Assembly (NCBI GenBank): GCA_005881575.1
Contig: VBCA01000021.1
Span: forward strand, 1-52,285
DNA from: Betaproteobacteria bacterium
GTDB lineage: Bacteria > Pseudomonadota > Gammaproteobacteria > Burkholderiales > SG8-39
Length of the DNA stretch: 52,285 nucleotides
Reading direction: 5' to 3'
In this document: positions 37,491-46,513 of the stretch, piece after piece
Layout: each line of letters starts with the position of its first letter
How positions within the stretch are numbered: the stretch's first letter is position 1
Notes under the pieces: model-generated
Databases searched by the model: none
Told to the model about the DNA's origin: nothing
The model's input: the letters and a program-made list of their open reading frames with translations, nothing else
Made by a program: the position numbers and the translations under genes

Positions 37491-38741
37491 ATGACATTCA
37501 ATCGCAGGAGATTCATCCAGGCCGCCGGCGCGGGCTTGAGCGCCTCGGCGCTGGGGTTCCCCGCGGTCGCGCGCGCGCAGAGCGGACCCATCCGTCTCGG
37601 CCTGATGACGGTGAAGACCGGGCCGCTCGCTTCCGGCGGCATCGACATGGAGCGCGCGCTAGTGCAATACCTCAAGGAGCACAACGCCACCATGGCCGGC
37701 CGCAAGGTCGAGCTCTTCGTCGGCGACTCGGGCGGCGTGCCGGCCCAGTCCCGCACCAAGCTCCAGGAGCTGGTCGAGCGCGACAAGATCCAGATCATGA
37801 TCGGTCCCCTGGACACGGCCTCGGCGCTCGCCTCCGACGACTACATCCGATCGCAGCAGTTGCTGACGCTTTCGGTCGCAGCGGCCGAGGACATGACCCA
37901 GCGCAAGCCCAATCCCTGGTTTACGCGCGGCACTTCGACTTCCTCGCAGAGCGCGCAGCCGCTCGCCGACTATTGCGCGAAGACGCTCAAGTACAAGCGC
38001 ATGCTGACGATCGCCGACGACATCGCTTACGGCCACGAGATGTGCGCGGGATTCCAGCGCGTGTTCGAGGACGCGGGCGGCAAGATCGTCCAGAAGCTCT
38101 TTCCCCCGCTGACGGTTCCGGACTATGGAACCTACATCGCCCAGCTCAAGACCAACGTCGACGGCATTTTCCTGGGCTTCGCCGGCTCGAACGGCTTCCG
38201 TTTCTACCGGCAGTTCAACGAGTACGGCCTCCGAGGGAAGGTCGCGGTCGTCGGCGGCATGACCGCCTTCGACGAGGCAGTGCTGCGCAACATGGGCGAC
38301 GAGGCGCTCGGCATCATCACCTCGTGCTGGTACTCCGCAGACGTGGAGAACGCCATCAACAAGCGTTTCGTGGCGAACTTCCGCGTCGACTGGGGCTACG
38401 ACCCCGGGTTCTACGCCGCCGCGACCTACGTCGAGGCCGCGGTGCTCGACGCGACGCTGCAGAAGATCCACGGCAAGATCGAGGACAAGCAGGCCTTCAT
38501 GAAAACGGTGCGTGCGATCACGGTCGACACCGCGCGCGGGCCCGTGCGTTTCGATCACTTGGGCAACGTCGTCGGCAACGTCTACATCCGCAGGGTCGAG
38601 CGCAAGGACGGACGGCTGGTGAACCGGGTCATCCAAACCTACCCGAACGTGAGCCAGTTCTGGACTTACAAAGAGGCGGAGTTCCTGAAGAACCCGGTGT
38701 ACTCGCGCGACTGGCCGCCTGCGAAGAATCTCGAGTCGTAA
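37491..38741 (+). CDS. periplasmic binding protein of a Liv-type (branched-chain amino acid family) ABC importer
   Basis: 416 residues with a twin-arginine-like signal (NRRRFIQAAGAGLSAS) ending AVARAQ. The type I periplasmic binding fold starts at IRLGLMTVKTGPLASGG. Similar proteins bind branched-chain amino acids, aromatics, amides or urea, so the ligand should not be assumed to be an amino acid. GGAGGA precedes the ATG. A strong hairpin separates it from the permease genes, which would make the binding protein more abundant than the membrane parts. Confidence 0.85.
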   Translation: MTFNRRRFIQAAGAGLSASALGFPAVARAQSGPIRLGLMTVKTGPLASGGIDMERALVQYLKEHNATMAGRKVELFVGDSGGVPAQSRTKLQELVERDKIQIMIGPLDTASALASDDYIRSQQLLTLSVAAAEDMTQRKPNPWFTRGTSTSSQSAQPLADYCAKTLKYKRMLTIADDIAYGHEMCAGFQRVFEDAGGKIVQKLFPPLTVPDYGTYIAQLKTNVDGIFLGFAGSNGFRFYRQFNEYGLRGKVAVVGGMTAFDEAVLRNMGDEALGIITSCWYSADVENAINKRFVANFRVDWGYDPGFYAAATYVEAAVLDATLQKIHGKIEDKQAFMKTVRAITVDTARGPVRFDHLGNVVGNVYIRRVERKDGRLVNRVIQTYPNVSQFWTYKEAEFLKNPVYSRDWPPAKNLES

Positions 38742-38755
38742 GCAAGGGAGGAACA

Positions 38756-38784
38756 CGGGGCCGGGATCACCGGCCCCGTTTTTT
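38756..38784 (+). terminator. terminator-like hairpin directly before livH
   Basis: CGGGGCCGG pairs perfectly with CCGGCCCCG around a 5-base loop, followed by six T. The livH GTG begins on the very next base. It probably attenuates transcription between the binding protein and the permease genes. Confidence 0.8.
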
Positions 38785-39645
38785 GTGCAGTACTGGATCA
38801 TTCAGACGCTGAACAGCCTCGCGCTGGGCGGGTTGCTGTTCCTGCTCGCCGCGGGCTTCTCGCTCATCTTCGGCCTGATGCGCATCGCCAATCTCACGCA
38901 CGGGTCGCTGTACATGCTCGGCGCCTACGTCGGCGTCACCATCCTCAAGTTCGTGCCGAATCTGTGGCTCGCCGCGCTGATCGGCGGAGCGGTGATCGCG
39001 ATCTTCGGAGGACTGATAGAGCGCTTCATCCTCCGCGCGCTGGCGGGCAACGCGCTGGGACAGGTGCTGGTGACGCTGGGCATCTCGTTCATCGTCGCCG
39101 ACTTCTGCCTGATCGTGTGGGGCGGGGACCCGATCCCGGTGCAGACGCCGCTAGCCCTGCAGCAACCGCTGCGCGTCGGCGGCGTCGCCTTTCCGACCTA
39201 CCGGCTGGTGGTGCTCGCGATCGCCGTGGTGACCGCGGTCGCGCTCTACCTCCTCATGGAGCGCACGCGGATCGGCGCGATGATCCGCGCGGGCGTGGAC
39301 GACATGCAGATGGCGCGCGCGGTCGGCATCCCGGTGTCGAAGCTCTTCACCGCGGTCTTCTGCCTCGGCGCAGGGCTCGCGGGAGCGGGCGGCATCATCG
39401 GCGGACCGATCATGTCGGCCTATCCCGGGCTCGATGCCGACATGCTTCCGCTCGCGCTCATCGTCGTGATGCTGGGCGGGGTCGGCAGTCTCCTCGGCGC
39501 CTTCGTCGGCAGCTTTCTCATCGGCGCGATCTACACCTTCGGCACGGCGCTGCTTCCCGATCTGGCCTACGTGATCCTGTTCCTGCCGATGATCGTCGTC
39601 ATCGCGTTCCGGCCGCGCGGGCTCTTCGGGCGCCAGACCGTATGA
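38785..39645 (+). CDS. livH: Liv-type ABC importer permease (LivH family)
   Basis: 286 residues, about eight membrane segments. The opening IIQTLNSLALGGLLFLLAAG and the FGLMRIANLTHGSLYMLGAY block are LivH hallmarks, and the cytoplasmic loop RAVGIPVSKLFTAVFCLGAG contacts the ATPase. The GTG start follows a terminator hairpin with no Shine-Dalgarno in between; the only good one, GGGAGG, is at 38746-38751. It overlaps livM by ATGA. Confidence 0.9.
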   Translation: MQYWIIQTLNSLALGGLLFLLAAGFSLIFGLMRIANLTHGSLYMLGAYVGVTILKFVPNLWLAALIGGAVIAIFGGLIERFILRALAGNALGQVLVTLGISFIVADFCLIVWGGDPIPVQTPLALQQPLRVGGVAFPTYRLVVLAIAVVTAVALYLLMERTRIGAMIRAGVDDMQMARAVGIPVSKLFTAVFCLGAGLAGAGGIIGGPIMSAYPGLDADMLPLALIVVMLGGVGSLLGAFVGSFLIGAIYTFGTALLPDLAYVILFLPMIVVIAFRPRGLFGRQTV

Positions 39646-40580
39646 AGTGGGCGAGATGGGCGCTGCTCGCGGTGGCCCTGGCCGCCTTCCCCTGGATCGC
39701 CGGCGAGTACTACATCAACCTCACGAGCCAGATCTTCATCGCGGCGACCTTCGCGGCGAGCCTGAACCTCCTGGTCGGCTACGGCGGGCTGCCCTCGCTC
39801 GGCCACGCCTCCTGGCTCGGGCTCGCCGCGTACCTCTCCGCGTGGATGTCGCTCAAGCTCGGCCTGGGCCACGCGCTCACCGCGCCCGCCGCGCTGCTCG
39901 GGACGACGCTCGTCGCCTGCGCGTTCGGGTGGATTTCGCTGCGGGCCACTGGCCTCGGCTTTCTCATGATCACGCTCGCGCTCTCCCAGGTCCTCTGGGG
40001 CACGGCCTATCGATGGGTGTCGGTGACCGACGGCGACAACGGGCTGCGCGGTTTGACGCGCCCAGCGCCCTTCGGCATCAGCCTCGACGGCGCGACCTCG
40101 TTCTACTACTTCGCGCTGGCGGTCACCGTGGTCGCGATCACGCTCATGGCGATGTTCGTCGCCTCGCCTTTCGGCGCCGCGCTGCGCGGCACGCGCGATC
40201 AGCCGCGGCGCATGAGCGCGCTGGGCCACGATGTCTGGACGGTCCGCTGGATCACCTTTGTGTATTCCGCCTTCTGGGGCGCGGTGTCCGGGCTGCTGTT
40301 CGTGTACTACAACAAGTACATCCATCCCGCGTCGCTGTCGATCACCAGCTCCGCCGAGGCGCTCCTCGGGGTGATCGCCGGGGGATCGGGCACGCTCGCG
40401 GGCCCGATCGTCGGGGCGGCGATCATCATGCTTCTCAAGAACTACGTGTCGGCGTACATCGAGCGCTGGAACATGCTGATGGGCTTCGTGTTCGTGCTCA
40501 TCGTGATATTCATGCCCGAGGGCGTGGTCCCGGGAGTGCGACGCCTCTATCTGCGTCTCAGGAAGTGGAGGACCGGATGA
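39642..40580 (+). CDS. livM: Liv-type ABC importer permease (LivM family)
   Basis: 312 residues from ATG 39642, overlapping the livH stop by 4 bases; the frame is open upstream but that is a livH shadow. The SLNLLVGYGGLPSLGHASWL segment and the C-terminal GSGTLAGPIVGAAIIMLL identify LivM. The protein has the usual set of membrane helices. It is coupled to the next gene by another ATGA overlap. Confidence 0.9.
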   Translation: MKWARWALLAVALAAFPWIAGEYYINLTSQIFIAATFAASLNLLVGYGGLPSLGHASWLGLAAYLSAWMSLKLGLGHALTAPAALLGTTLVACAFGWISLRATGLGFLMITLALSQVLWGTAYRWVSVTDGDNGLRGLTRPAPFGISLDGATSFYYFALAVTVVAITLMAMFVASPFGAALRGTRDQPRRMSALGHDVWTVRWITFVYSAFWGAVSGLLFVYYNKYIHPASLSITSSAEALLGVIAGGSGTLAGPIVGAAIIMLLKNYVSAYIERWNMLMGFVFVLIVIFMPEGVVPGVRRLYLRLRKWRTG

Positions 40581-41317
40581 GCTCCGCGCTCGAGCTCGGA
40601 GATCTGAGGAAGTCCTTCGGCGGGCTTCCCGCCATGAACGGCGTCTCGCTCCGGGTCGAGGCGGGAGAGCGCCGCTTGATCATCGGTCCGAACGGGGCGG
40701 GGAAGACGACCCTGTTCAACCTCATCACGGGGGATCTGGAGCGCGACAGCGGCTCGATCCGCCTGTTCGGACACGAGGTCTCCCGGCTCAAGCCGCACCA
40801 GCGTGCCCATCGCGGCCTTGCGCGCACCTATCAGATCATCACGCTGTTCCCGAAGGATTCACTGCAGCACAACATCGTCCTTTCGCTCTTGGGCCTGCGC
40901 CGGATGCGCTGGGGAACCTTCAAGGCGCTCGCGCGCTACACCGAGGTCGAGGAGGAGGCGCGCGAGGTGCTGAAGCGCGTGGGCCTCGAGCATCTCTCGC
41001 GGCGTCCGATCGCGGAGGTCGCGTACGGCGAGAAGCGCCGCCTGGAGATCGCCATGGCGCTCGCGCAAAAGCCGAAGCTGCTGCTGCTCGACGAGCCGCT
41101 CGCCGGCCTCTCCCGCGAGGAGCGCGCGGCGATGAAGGACCTGATCGGGCGCATCCCGCGCGAGGTCACGGTGGTGATGATCGAGCACGACATGGATACG
41201 GCGCTCGACCTCGCCGAGCGCATCACCGTGCTCCACTACGGCAGCGTCATCGTCGAGGGCACGCGCGCCGAGATCATCGCCGATCCGAAGACGCGGGAAG
41301 TCTATCTCGGAGACTAG
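40577..41317 (+). CDS. livG: Liv-type ABC importer ATPase (LivG family)
   Basis: 246 residues from ATG 40577. Walker A is GPNGAGKTT and Walker B LLLLDEPLAGLS, with AYGEKRRLEIAMAL at the position of the ABC signature: the canonical LSGG here reads VAYGEKRR, typical of many LivG relatives. The LARTYQIITLFPKDS segment also fits LivG. Works with LivF on LivHM. Confidence 0.9.
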   Translation: MSSALELGDLRKSFGGLPAMNGVSLRVEAGERRLIIGPNGAGKTTLFNLITGDLERDSGSIRLFGHEVSRLKPHQRAHRGLARTYQIITLFPKDSLQHNIVLSLLGLRRMRWGTFKALARYTEVEEEAREVLKRVGLEHLSRRPIAEVAYGEKRRLEIAMALAQKPKLLLLDEPLAGLSREERAAMKDLIGRIPREVTVVMIEHDMDTALDLAERITVLHYGSVIVEGTRAEIIADPKTREVYLGD

Positions 41318-42031
41318 ATGAGCGAGGCTCTTGCCCTTTCCGGCGTCGACGCGCTCTACGGCGAGAGCCATGTGCTGCACGAAGTGTCGTTTACGCTGAG
41401 CGCCGGAAAAGTGCTGGCGCTGCTCGGCCGCAACGGCGCCGGGAAGACCACCTGCATGAGCGCCATCATCGGCTTTCTCCCGCCGCGCCGCGGCGAGATC
41501 CGCTTGTTCGGCGAGCCTGTCTCGCGCCTAGTGCCGGAAGCGATCGCGCGCAAGGGGGTCGGCTTCGTTCCGCAGGGCCGGCGCATCTTCCCCACGCTCA
41601 CTGTGCGGGAGAACCTGATCGTTTCGGGCCGGTCCCGCGCCGGGGCCCCGGTGCCCTGGAATCTCGAGCGGGTCGTCGCGCTGTTTCCGCGGCTGAAGGA
41701 GCGGCTGCAACAGGTGGCCGGATCGCTCTCGGGGGGCGAGCAGCAGATGCTCGCGATCGGCCGCGCGCTGATGGGCAATCCGCGTGTGCTCCTCATGGAC
41801 GAGCCCTCCGAAGGGCTGGCGCCGCTGATCGTCGCCGAGGTGGGCCGCACCATCGCCCGCCTGAAACAGGAAGGCCAGTCCATCCTCCTGGTCGAGCAGA
41901 ACATCAAGCTCGCCCTCGATCTCGCCGACGAAGTCGTGATCCTCAACACCGGCCGGGTCGCGTTCAGCGGAAGCGCGGGCGAGGTGCGAAGCGACCAGGT
42001 TTTGATCACGCAGCATCTCGGAGTTTTTTAA
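41318..42031 (+). CDS. livF: Liv-type ABC importer ATPase (LivF family)
   Basis: 237 residues. The ATG begins immediately after the livG stop. Walker A is GRNGAGKTT, the signature LSGGEQQMLAIGRALMGNP and Walker B VLLMDEPSEGLAP, which is the LivF form. The GVGFVPQGRRIFPTLTVREN stretch is nearly invariant in LivF. Completes a full five-part importer (binding protein, two permeases, two ATPases). Confidence 0.92.
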   Translation: MSEALALSGVDALYGESHVLHEVSFTLSAGKVLALLGRNGAGKTTCMSAIIGFLPPRRGEIRLFGEPVSRLVPEAIARKGVGFVPQGRRIFPTLTVRENLIVSGRSRAGAPVPWNLERVVALFPRLKERLQQVAGSLSGGEQQMLAIGRALMGNPRVLLMDEPSEGLAPLIVAEVGRTIARLKQEGQSILLVEQNIKLALDLADEVVILNTGRVAFSGSAGEVRSDQVLITQHLGVF

Positions 42032-42051
42032 CCTACCGGAGAAACACGCTC

Positions 42052-43194
42052 ATGATGTTCACCTGCGTCACTCCCGGCTGCAACCAGCCGGAACACCATC
42101 ATCTCGCCATGGCCGCGGCGCGCAAAGGCGGCTCGAAAGCCGCCCGGTCCAAAGGGCATGCGAAGACCGTCGTGCGCGACAGAAAAGGGCGAGCCTTGAA
42201 GGTCGACATCCACTGCCATTACCTGAACCGCGACGCTGCGGCCAAGCTCGCGCATCTGAATCCGTCGCAGTACGAGCCGTCGGTGAAGTTCGCGAGCCAG
42301 CTCACCCGCGAGGTCAACGTCAAGCAGATGCAGGACCGGGCGCCCAAGCTCTCCACGATCGAGGTGCGCATCGCGGACATGGACAGGATGGGCATCGACA
42401 TCCAGGCGGTGTGCCCCGCGCCGCAGCAGACCTACTACTGGACCGAGCCCGGCCTGGGCCTCGAGGTCTCGCGCATGATCAACGACCGGCTCGCGCAGAT
42501 CGTCGCGACCTGGCCGGACCGCTTCGTGGCCCTCGGCACCGTGCCGCTGCAGAACGTCGGGCTGGCGGTTGCGGAGCTCGAGCGCTGCGTGAAGCAGCTC
42601 GGCCTGCGTGGGGTCGAGATCAATCCGAACGTCGCCGGGCGTGAGCTGACCGATCCCTCGCTCAACCTCGATCGGTTCTTCGCCAAAGCGCGCGAGCTCG
42701 ACATCGTGATTTTCATGCATCCGATCGGGTTCACGCAGGGCGAGCGGCTGATGGATCACTATCTCAACAATCTCATCGGCAATCCCCTGGATACGACGGT
42801 CGGCACCAGCCATCTCATTTTCGGCGGCGTCATGGAACGGCACCCGGGACTGAAGATCGTCCTCCCACACGCGGGCGGCTTTCTCGGGCACTACTGGGCG
42901 CGCATGGACCACGGCTGGCGCGCGCGTCCCGATTGCCGCACGATCATCAAGAAGGCACCGACCAGCTATCTGAAGAAGTTCTACTTCGACACGATCACTT
43001 TCGATCCCGAGATGCTGCGCAACCTGATCGACAAGTTCGGTGCTGCGCAGGTGCTTCTCGGCACCGACTACCCCTTCGACATGGGCGAGGAGGACCCGGT
43101 CGGGCTGATCAACAGCGTGCCGCGCCTGCCCTCGGCCGAGAAGGAAAGGATAATGGGAGGCAACGCTGTGCGCCTGCTCAAGATCGGGCGATAA
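42052..43194 (+). CDS. ACMSD-like metal-dependent amidohydrolase/decarboxylase
   Basis: 380 residues of the amidohydrolase-2 family that includes aminocarboxymuconate-semialdehyde decarboxylase and gamma-resorcylate decarboxylase. Metal ligands appear as His54 and His56 (DIHCHY), then IFMHPIG, LPHAGGFLGHYW and GTDYPFDMGEEDP with the key Asp. An unusual N-terminal extension precedes the barrel, with CVTPGCNQPEHHH followed by a basic linker. Decarboxylation or hydrolysis of a ring-cleavage product is likely. Starts 20 bases after livF. Confidence 0.85.
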   Translation: MMFTCVTPGCNQPEHHHLAMAAARKGGSKAARSKGHAKTVVRDRKGRALKVDIHCHYLNRDAAAKLAHLNPSQYEPSVKFASQLTREVNVKQMQDRAPKLSTIEVRIADMDRMGIDIQAVCPAPQQTYYWTEPGLGLEVSRMINDRLAQIVATWPDRFVALGTVPLQNVGLAVAELERCVKQLGLRGVEINPNVAGRELTDPSLNLDRFFAKARELDIVIFMHPIGFTQGERLMDHYLNNLIGNPLDTTVGTSHLIFGGVMERHPGLKIVLPHAGGFLGHYWARMDHGWRARPDCRTIIKKAPTSYLKKFYFDTITFDPEMLRNLIDKFGAAQVLLGTDYPFDMGEEDPVGLINSVPRLPSAEKERIMGGNAVRLLKIGR

Positions 43195-43220
43195 TAGGCG
43201 GGGCCGGGAGGAAGGAGTCC

Positions 43221-44291
43221 ATGAAGCAGATCAGCATAGCTATCGTTGGAACGGGGTGGTGCGGAGGGATCCGCGCCGAGACCTGCGCGGCCCATCCTCT
43301 CACGAAGAGCCTGCATATCGCGGAGATCCGCCCCGAACGGCTCGCCGAGGTGGCGAAGGCGACCGGCGCGAAGAGCGCGGTGAGCGACTACCGCGAGCTC
43401 CTGAAGACGGGTGAGATCGAGGCGGTCTACATTTCGGCTACGCCGGAATCCACGCACTACCCGATCGCGCGCGACTGGCTCGCCGCCGGCAAGCACGTGT
43501 TCCTGGAAAAGCCGATCGCCCTGGAGCTTGCCGAAGCGGATGAGTTGATCGCGCTTGCCCGCAAGAGCAGGTTGAAATTCACGATCGGCTATTCGCAGCG
43601 CTTCAATCCCAAGTTTGCCTACGTGAGGAAGTCGATTCGCGACGGCACGATAGGCAAACCGGTGAGCGCGCTCGTCTCGCGTCACATCACACGCGGCCTC
43701 GGCCAGAAGATCAGCGGGCGCGTCAAGCTTTCGCCCGCCGCGATGGAATGCACGCACGATCTCGATTTCGTGCTCTGGTGCCTGGAACCCGCGAAGCCGG
43801 TGCGCGTGTACTCGCAAGTCAACTACGGCGCGATGCAGATGCAGGCGCCGGCCGGCTCGCAGGTTCCCGACACGCAGTGGGTCATGGTCACGATGGACAG
43901 CGGCCTGTCCCTGGTCGTCGGCGGCGGCTGGAGCTTGCCGCTGGGTTATCCGAATTTCTCGACCACTTGGATCGAGATGATCGGAACCGAGGGCGCGCTG
44001 CTGGTGGACGACAGCCACCGCGACGTGGTGCTGAACACGGTAAAAAAGGGAATGCAGCTGCCGATGTCAACCATGCCCGGCGAGCGCGTCGATCACACCT
44101 ACGCGGGTCCGATGGCCGCCGAGACGATTCATTTCCTGGAGGCGGTGGCGTACGACCGCCCGGTCATGGTGGCCCCCGAGCACGCGCGCATGGTGATGGA
44201 GATCTACATGGCGGCGGATGTCTCGGCCGAGCGCAATGAATCGGTGACGCTGCCGCTGAAAGGGTCGAAATCGGTTCGCGCAGCTGCGTAG
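43221..44291 (+). CDS. Gfo/Idh/MocA-family oxidoreductase 1
   Basis: 356 residues from ATG 43221, preceded by GGGAGGAAGGAG. The Rossmann motif is IAIVGTGWCGGIRAE, and the dinucleotide/catalytic Lys lies in VFLEKPIALELAE. The C-terminal beta-sheet domain has EMIGTEGALLVDDSHRDVVL. Members oxidise or reduce sugars, inositols and similar polyols or acids with NAD(P). A second homologue follows directly. The reading frame extends upstream, but that is the shadow of the amidohydrolase. Confidence 0.88.
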   Translation: MKQISIAIVGTGWCGGIRAETCAAHPLTKSLHIAEIRPERLAEVAKATGAKSAVSDYRELLKTGEIEAVYISATPESTHYPIARDWLAAGKHVFLEKPIALELAEADELIALARKSRLKFTIGYSQRFNPKFAYVRKSIRDGTIGKPVSALVSRHITRGLGQKISGRVKLSPAAMECTHDLDFVLWCLEPAKPVRVYSQVNYGAMQMQAPAGSQVPDTQWVMVTMDSGLSLVVGGGWSLPLGYPNFSTTWIEMIGTEGALLVDDSHRDVVLNTVKKGMQLPMSTMPGERVDHTYAGPMAAETIHFLEAVAYDRPVMVAPEHARMVMEIYMAADVSAERNESVTLPLKGSKSVRAAA

Positions 44292-44332
44292 TCGCAAGAG
44301 CTACGAAAACCGGACCCGGGTCTATCATTGAA

Positions 44333-45469
44333 ATGCCAAAGAAAAACCCCAGACGCATCGGTCTCGCGATCATCGGCGGCGGAAGAGTCGGCCTGTTCCG
44401 CGGCGAGGTCGCGGCGCGCCACCCGCAGGTCGACTTTATCGGCCTCGCGGAGCTGAAACCCGATCGGAGGAAAGAGGTCGGGGAGAAAATCCGCGCCGAT
44501 TTCGTGACACAGGACTACCGCGAGCTTCTCGCGCGCCCCGAGGTGACGGCCGCGATCATCGCGACCGACGAGCACCTGCACGTCGAGCCTATTCTCGCCG
44601 CAGTGGAGCGCAAGCTGCCGCTCTTGATCGAGAAGCCGCTCGCGACCGGGCTCGCCGATTCCGAGCGTGTCCTCGCCGCCATCCAGAAATCCGGAGTGGA
44701 CGCGGTGGTCGGCTACACGCAACGCTTCCGCCGACGCTGGCTGGTGGCGAAGGAGAAGGTCCGCACCGGCCAGCTGGGCGACGTGACCCTGGTCACTTCC
44801 CGGGCCTTTATGAACCGGCTCGTGGCCCTCGACAACTACAAGAGGACCGACGATCCCTCCGAGATCTCGCCGATGGTGATCTCCGGAACGCACGCGCTGG
44901 ACGTGGTCATGTGGATGATGGAGGCGAAGCGCCCGGTGGAAGTCTATGCCCGCTCGGTGGACAAGGCGCTGGGGCCGCTGTGCGGGGGCATCGACGCGAC
45001 GGCGGGGGTCGTCACCTTCGAGGACGGGAGCCTCTATCACGCCTCGATATCCTGGGCCTTGCCGAAGGTCTGGCCCGGTGCCGTGTACAGCCTGGAGGTG
45101 GGGATAGTGGGCACCGAAGGCGTCCTCACCATCGACGATACGCACCGCGACATCGTGCTCGCGACGAGCCAAGGCTCCGGCGAAGGCTACGCACCGGATG
45201 CGGGGCGGCGGGTCGATTTTCTCGGCAGCTATCCTCCCGGAGACGTCGCGCTGGGAGAGCTGCGCGGCCCGATGCGCGAGGAAACTGAAAGCTGGCTGAA
45301 CCACCTCGCAGTCGGCGCGGTGACGCAGCACGCGACGGCAGCCGAGGCGCACAACCGGCTGATGCTGACTAAGGCCTTCGATCTTTCGGCGCGGCTGAAG
45401 CGCGCCGTGCCGCTTCCGATTAGGGCGGAAAACGAAAAGCCACGCGCGGGGGTGCGGGTGGCGGGATAA
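44333..45469 (+). CDS. Gfo/Idh/MocA-family oxidoreductase 2
   Basis: 378 residues. Rossmann motif LAIIGGGRVGLFRGE, catalytic-region Lys in LLIEKPLATGLAD, then VGYTQRFRRRWLVAKEKV, and GTEGVLTIDDTHRDIVLATS in the C-terminal domain. It resembles the preceding gene product in layout and in that last block, so the pair probably arose by duplication and may catalyse successive steps or form a hetero-oligomer. The ribosome site is weak, and the gene is 41 bases after the first. Confidence 0.86.
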   Translation: MPKKNPRRIGLAIIGGGRVGLFRGEVAARHPQVDFIGLAELKPDRRKEVGEKIRADFVTQDYRELLARPEVTAAIIATDEHLHVEPILAAVERKLPLLIEKPLATGLADSERVLAAIQKSGVDAVVGYTQRFRRRWLVAKEKVRTGQLGDVTLVTSRAFMNRLVALDNYKRTDDPSEISPMVISGTHALDVVMWMMEAKRPVEVYARSVDKALGPLCGGIDATAGVVTFEDGSLYHASISWALPKVWPGAVYSLEVGIVGTEGVLTIDDTHRDIVLATSQGSGEGYAPDAGRRVDFLGSYPPGDVALGELRGPMREETESWLNHLAVGAVTQHATAAEAHNRLMLTKAFDLSARLKRAVPLPIRAENEKPRAGVRVAG

Positions 45470-45490
45470 CAAGGCAAAGAGGAAGAGACG

Positions 45491-46471
45491 ATGAAGCGTA
45501 AACCCGCCGTGTGGATGGCGCTCGCGCTGGGGTTGTGCCCGGCACTTTCGCTTGCGCAGGGCAGCTATCCGAACCGGCCCGTAAAAATAATCGTCCCGTT
45601 CGCGCCCGGAGGCGCGTCGGACTTCGTCGGCCGCATCATGCAGCCGCGCCTTGCGGAGCTGCTCGGCCAGCCGGTCGTGATCGAGAACCGCGGCGGAGCG
45701 GCCGGAACCATCGGCATGGAGGTCGCCGCCCGCTCGGCCCCCGACGGCTACACCCTGGTCCTCGGCAACGTCGGCTCGACGGCGATCAATCCCGGCGTGT
45801 TCACGAATCTGTCCATCAACAACCTGAAGGATTTCATCCCGGTGACCCAGGTCGTCGACGTGCCGGGGGTGCTGATCGTGCACCCCTCCGTTGCGGCCAA
45901 CAGCGTCAAGGAGCTGGTCGCGTATGTAAAAGCGAACCCGGGCAAGCTGAACTACGCCTCGCCCGGAAGCGGCAGCCAGAACCGTCTCGAGATGGAGATT
46001 CTCCGGACGGTCGAGGGCGGCATGGACATGGTGCACGTGCCCTACAAGGGCGGCGCCGGCCCCGCGGTGACCGGCCTGGTCGCTGGCGAAACGCAGATGA
46101 TGTTCACCACCGTTTCTTCGGCGATGGGCCATATCAAAAGCGGGCGCTTGAAGGCGCTCGCCATCACGAGCCCCAAGCGCATCAAAGAGCTGCCGGAGGT
46201 GCCTACCATGAGGGAGTCCGGGTATGTCGACGGCTCCTCGGGCTCGTGGCAGGGGGTGCTCGTTCCCGCGGGGACGCCGCGCGAAATCGTCGAGCGCCTG
46301 TACGCGGTGCTGGTGCAGACCATGAGGACGCCCGACGTCATCGAGCGCCTCGCCAAAGGCGGGGCCGAGGCGGTGACCAGCAGCTCGCCGAAGGCGTTCG
46401 CCGAGTTCGTCGCGGCGGAAACCCAGCGCTGGGGCAAGGTGGCGAAAGAGTCCGGCGCGATCGCCGACTGA
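45491..46471 (+). CDS. Bug-type (TctC family) periplasmic solute-binding protein
   Basis: 326 residues with signal peptide ending LSLAQ. The Bug signature YPNRPVKIIVPFAPGGASDF opens the mature protein, followed by VVIENRGGAAGTIGMEVAAR and VPYKGGAGPAVTGLVAGE. These proteins bind carboxylated molecules and either feed tripartite TctAB transporters or act as sensors. No tctA or tctB lies in the window. The abundance of such genes is typical of Burkholderiales. Confidence 0.92.
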   Translation: MKRKPAVWMALALGLCPALSLAQGSYPNRPVKIIVPFAPGGASDFVGRIMQPRLAELLGQPVVIENRGGAAGTIGMEVAARSAPDGYTLVLGNVGSTAINPGVFTNLSINNLKDFIPVTQVVDVPGVLIVHPSVAANSVKELVAYVKANPGKLNYASPGSGSQNRLEMEILRTVEGGMDMVHVPYKGGAGPAVTGLVAGETQMMFTTVSSAMGHIKSGRLKALAITSPKRIKELPEVPTMRESGYVDGSSGSWQGVLVPAGTPREIVERLYAVLVQTMRTPDVIERLAKGGAEAVTSSSPKAFAEFVAAETQRWGKVAKESGAIAD

Positions 46472-46513
46472 CACCTTGGGAAATATCTACAACATCAAAA
46501 ACGGAGACGAGTA

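Noticed and set aside
38756-38784. Hairpin as evidence that livH starts a separate transcription unit
   Set aside because: No promoter is seen between the hairpin and the GTG, and the genes form a standard importer set; attenuation is the simpler reading.
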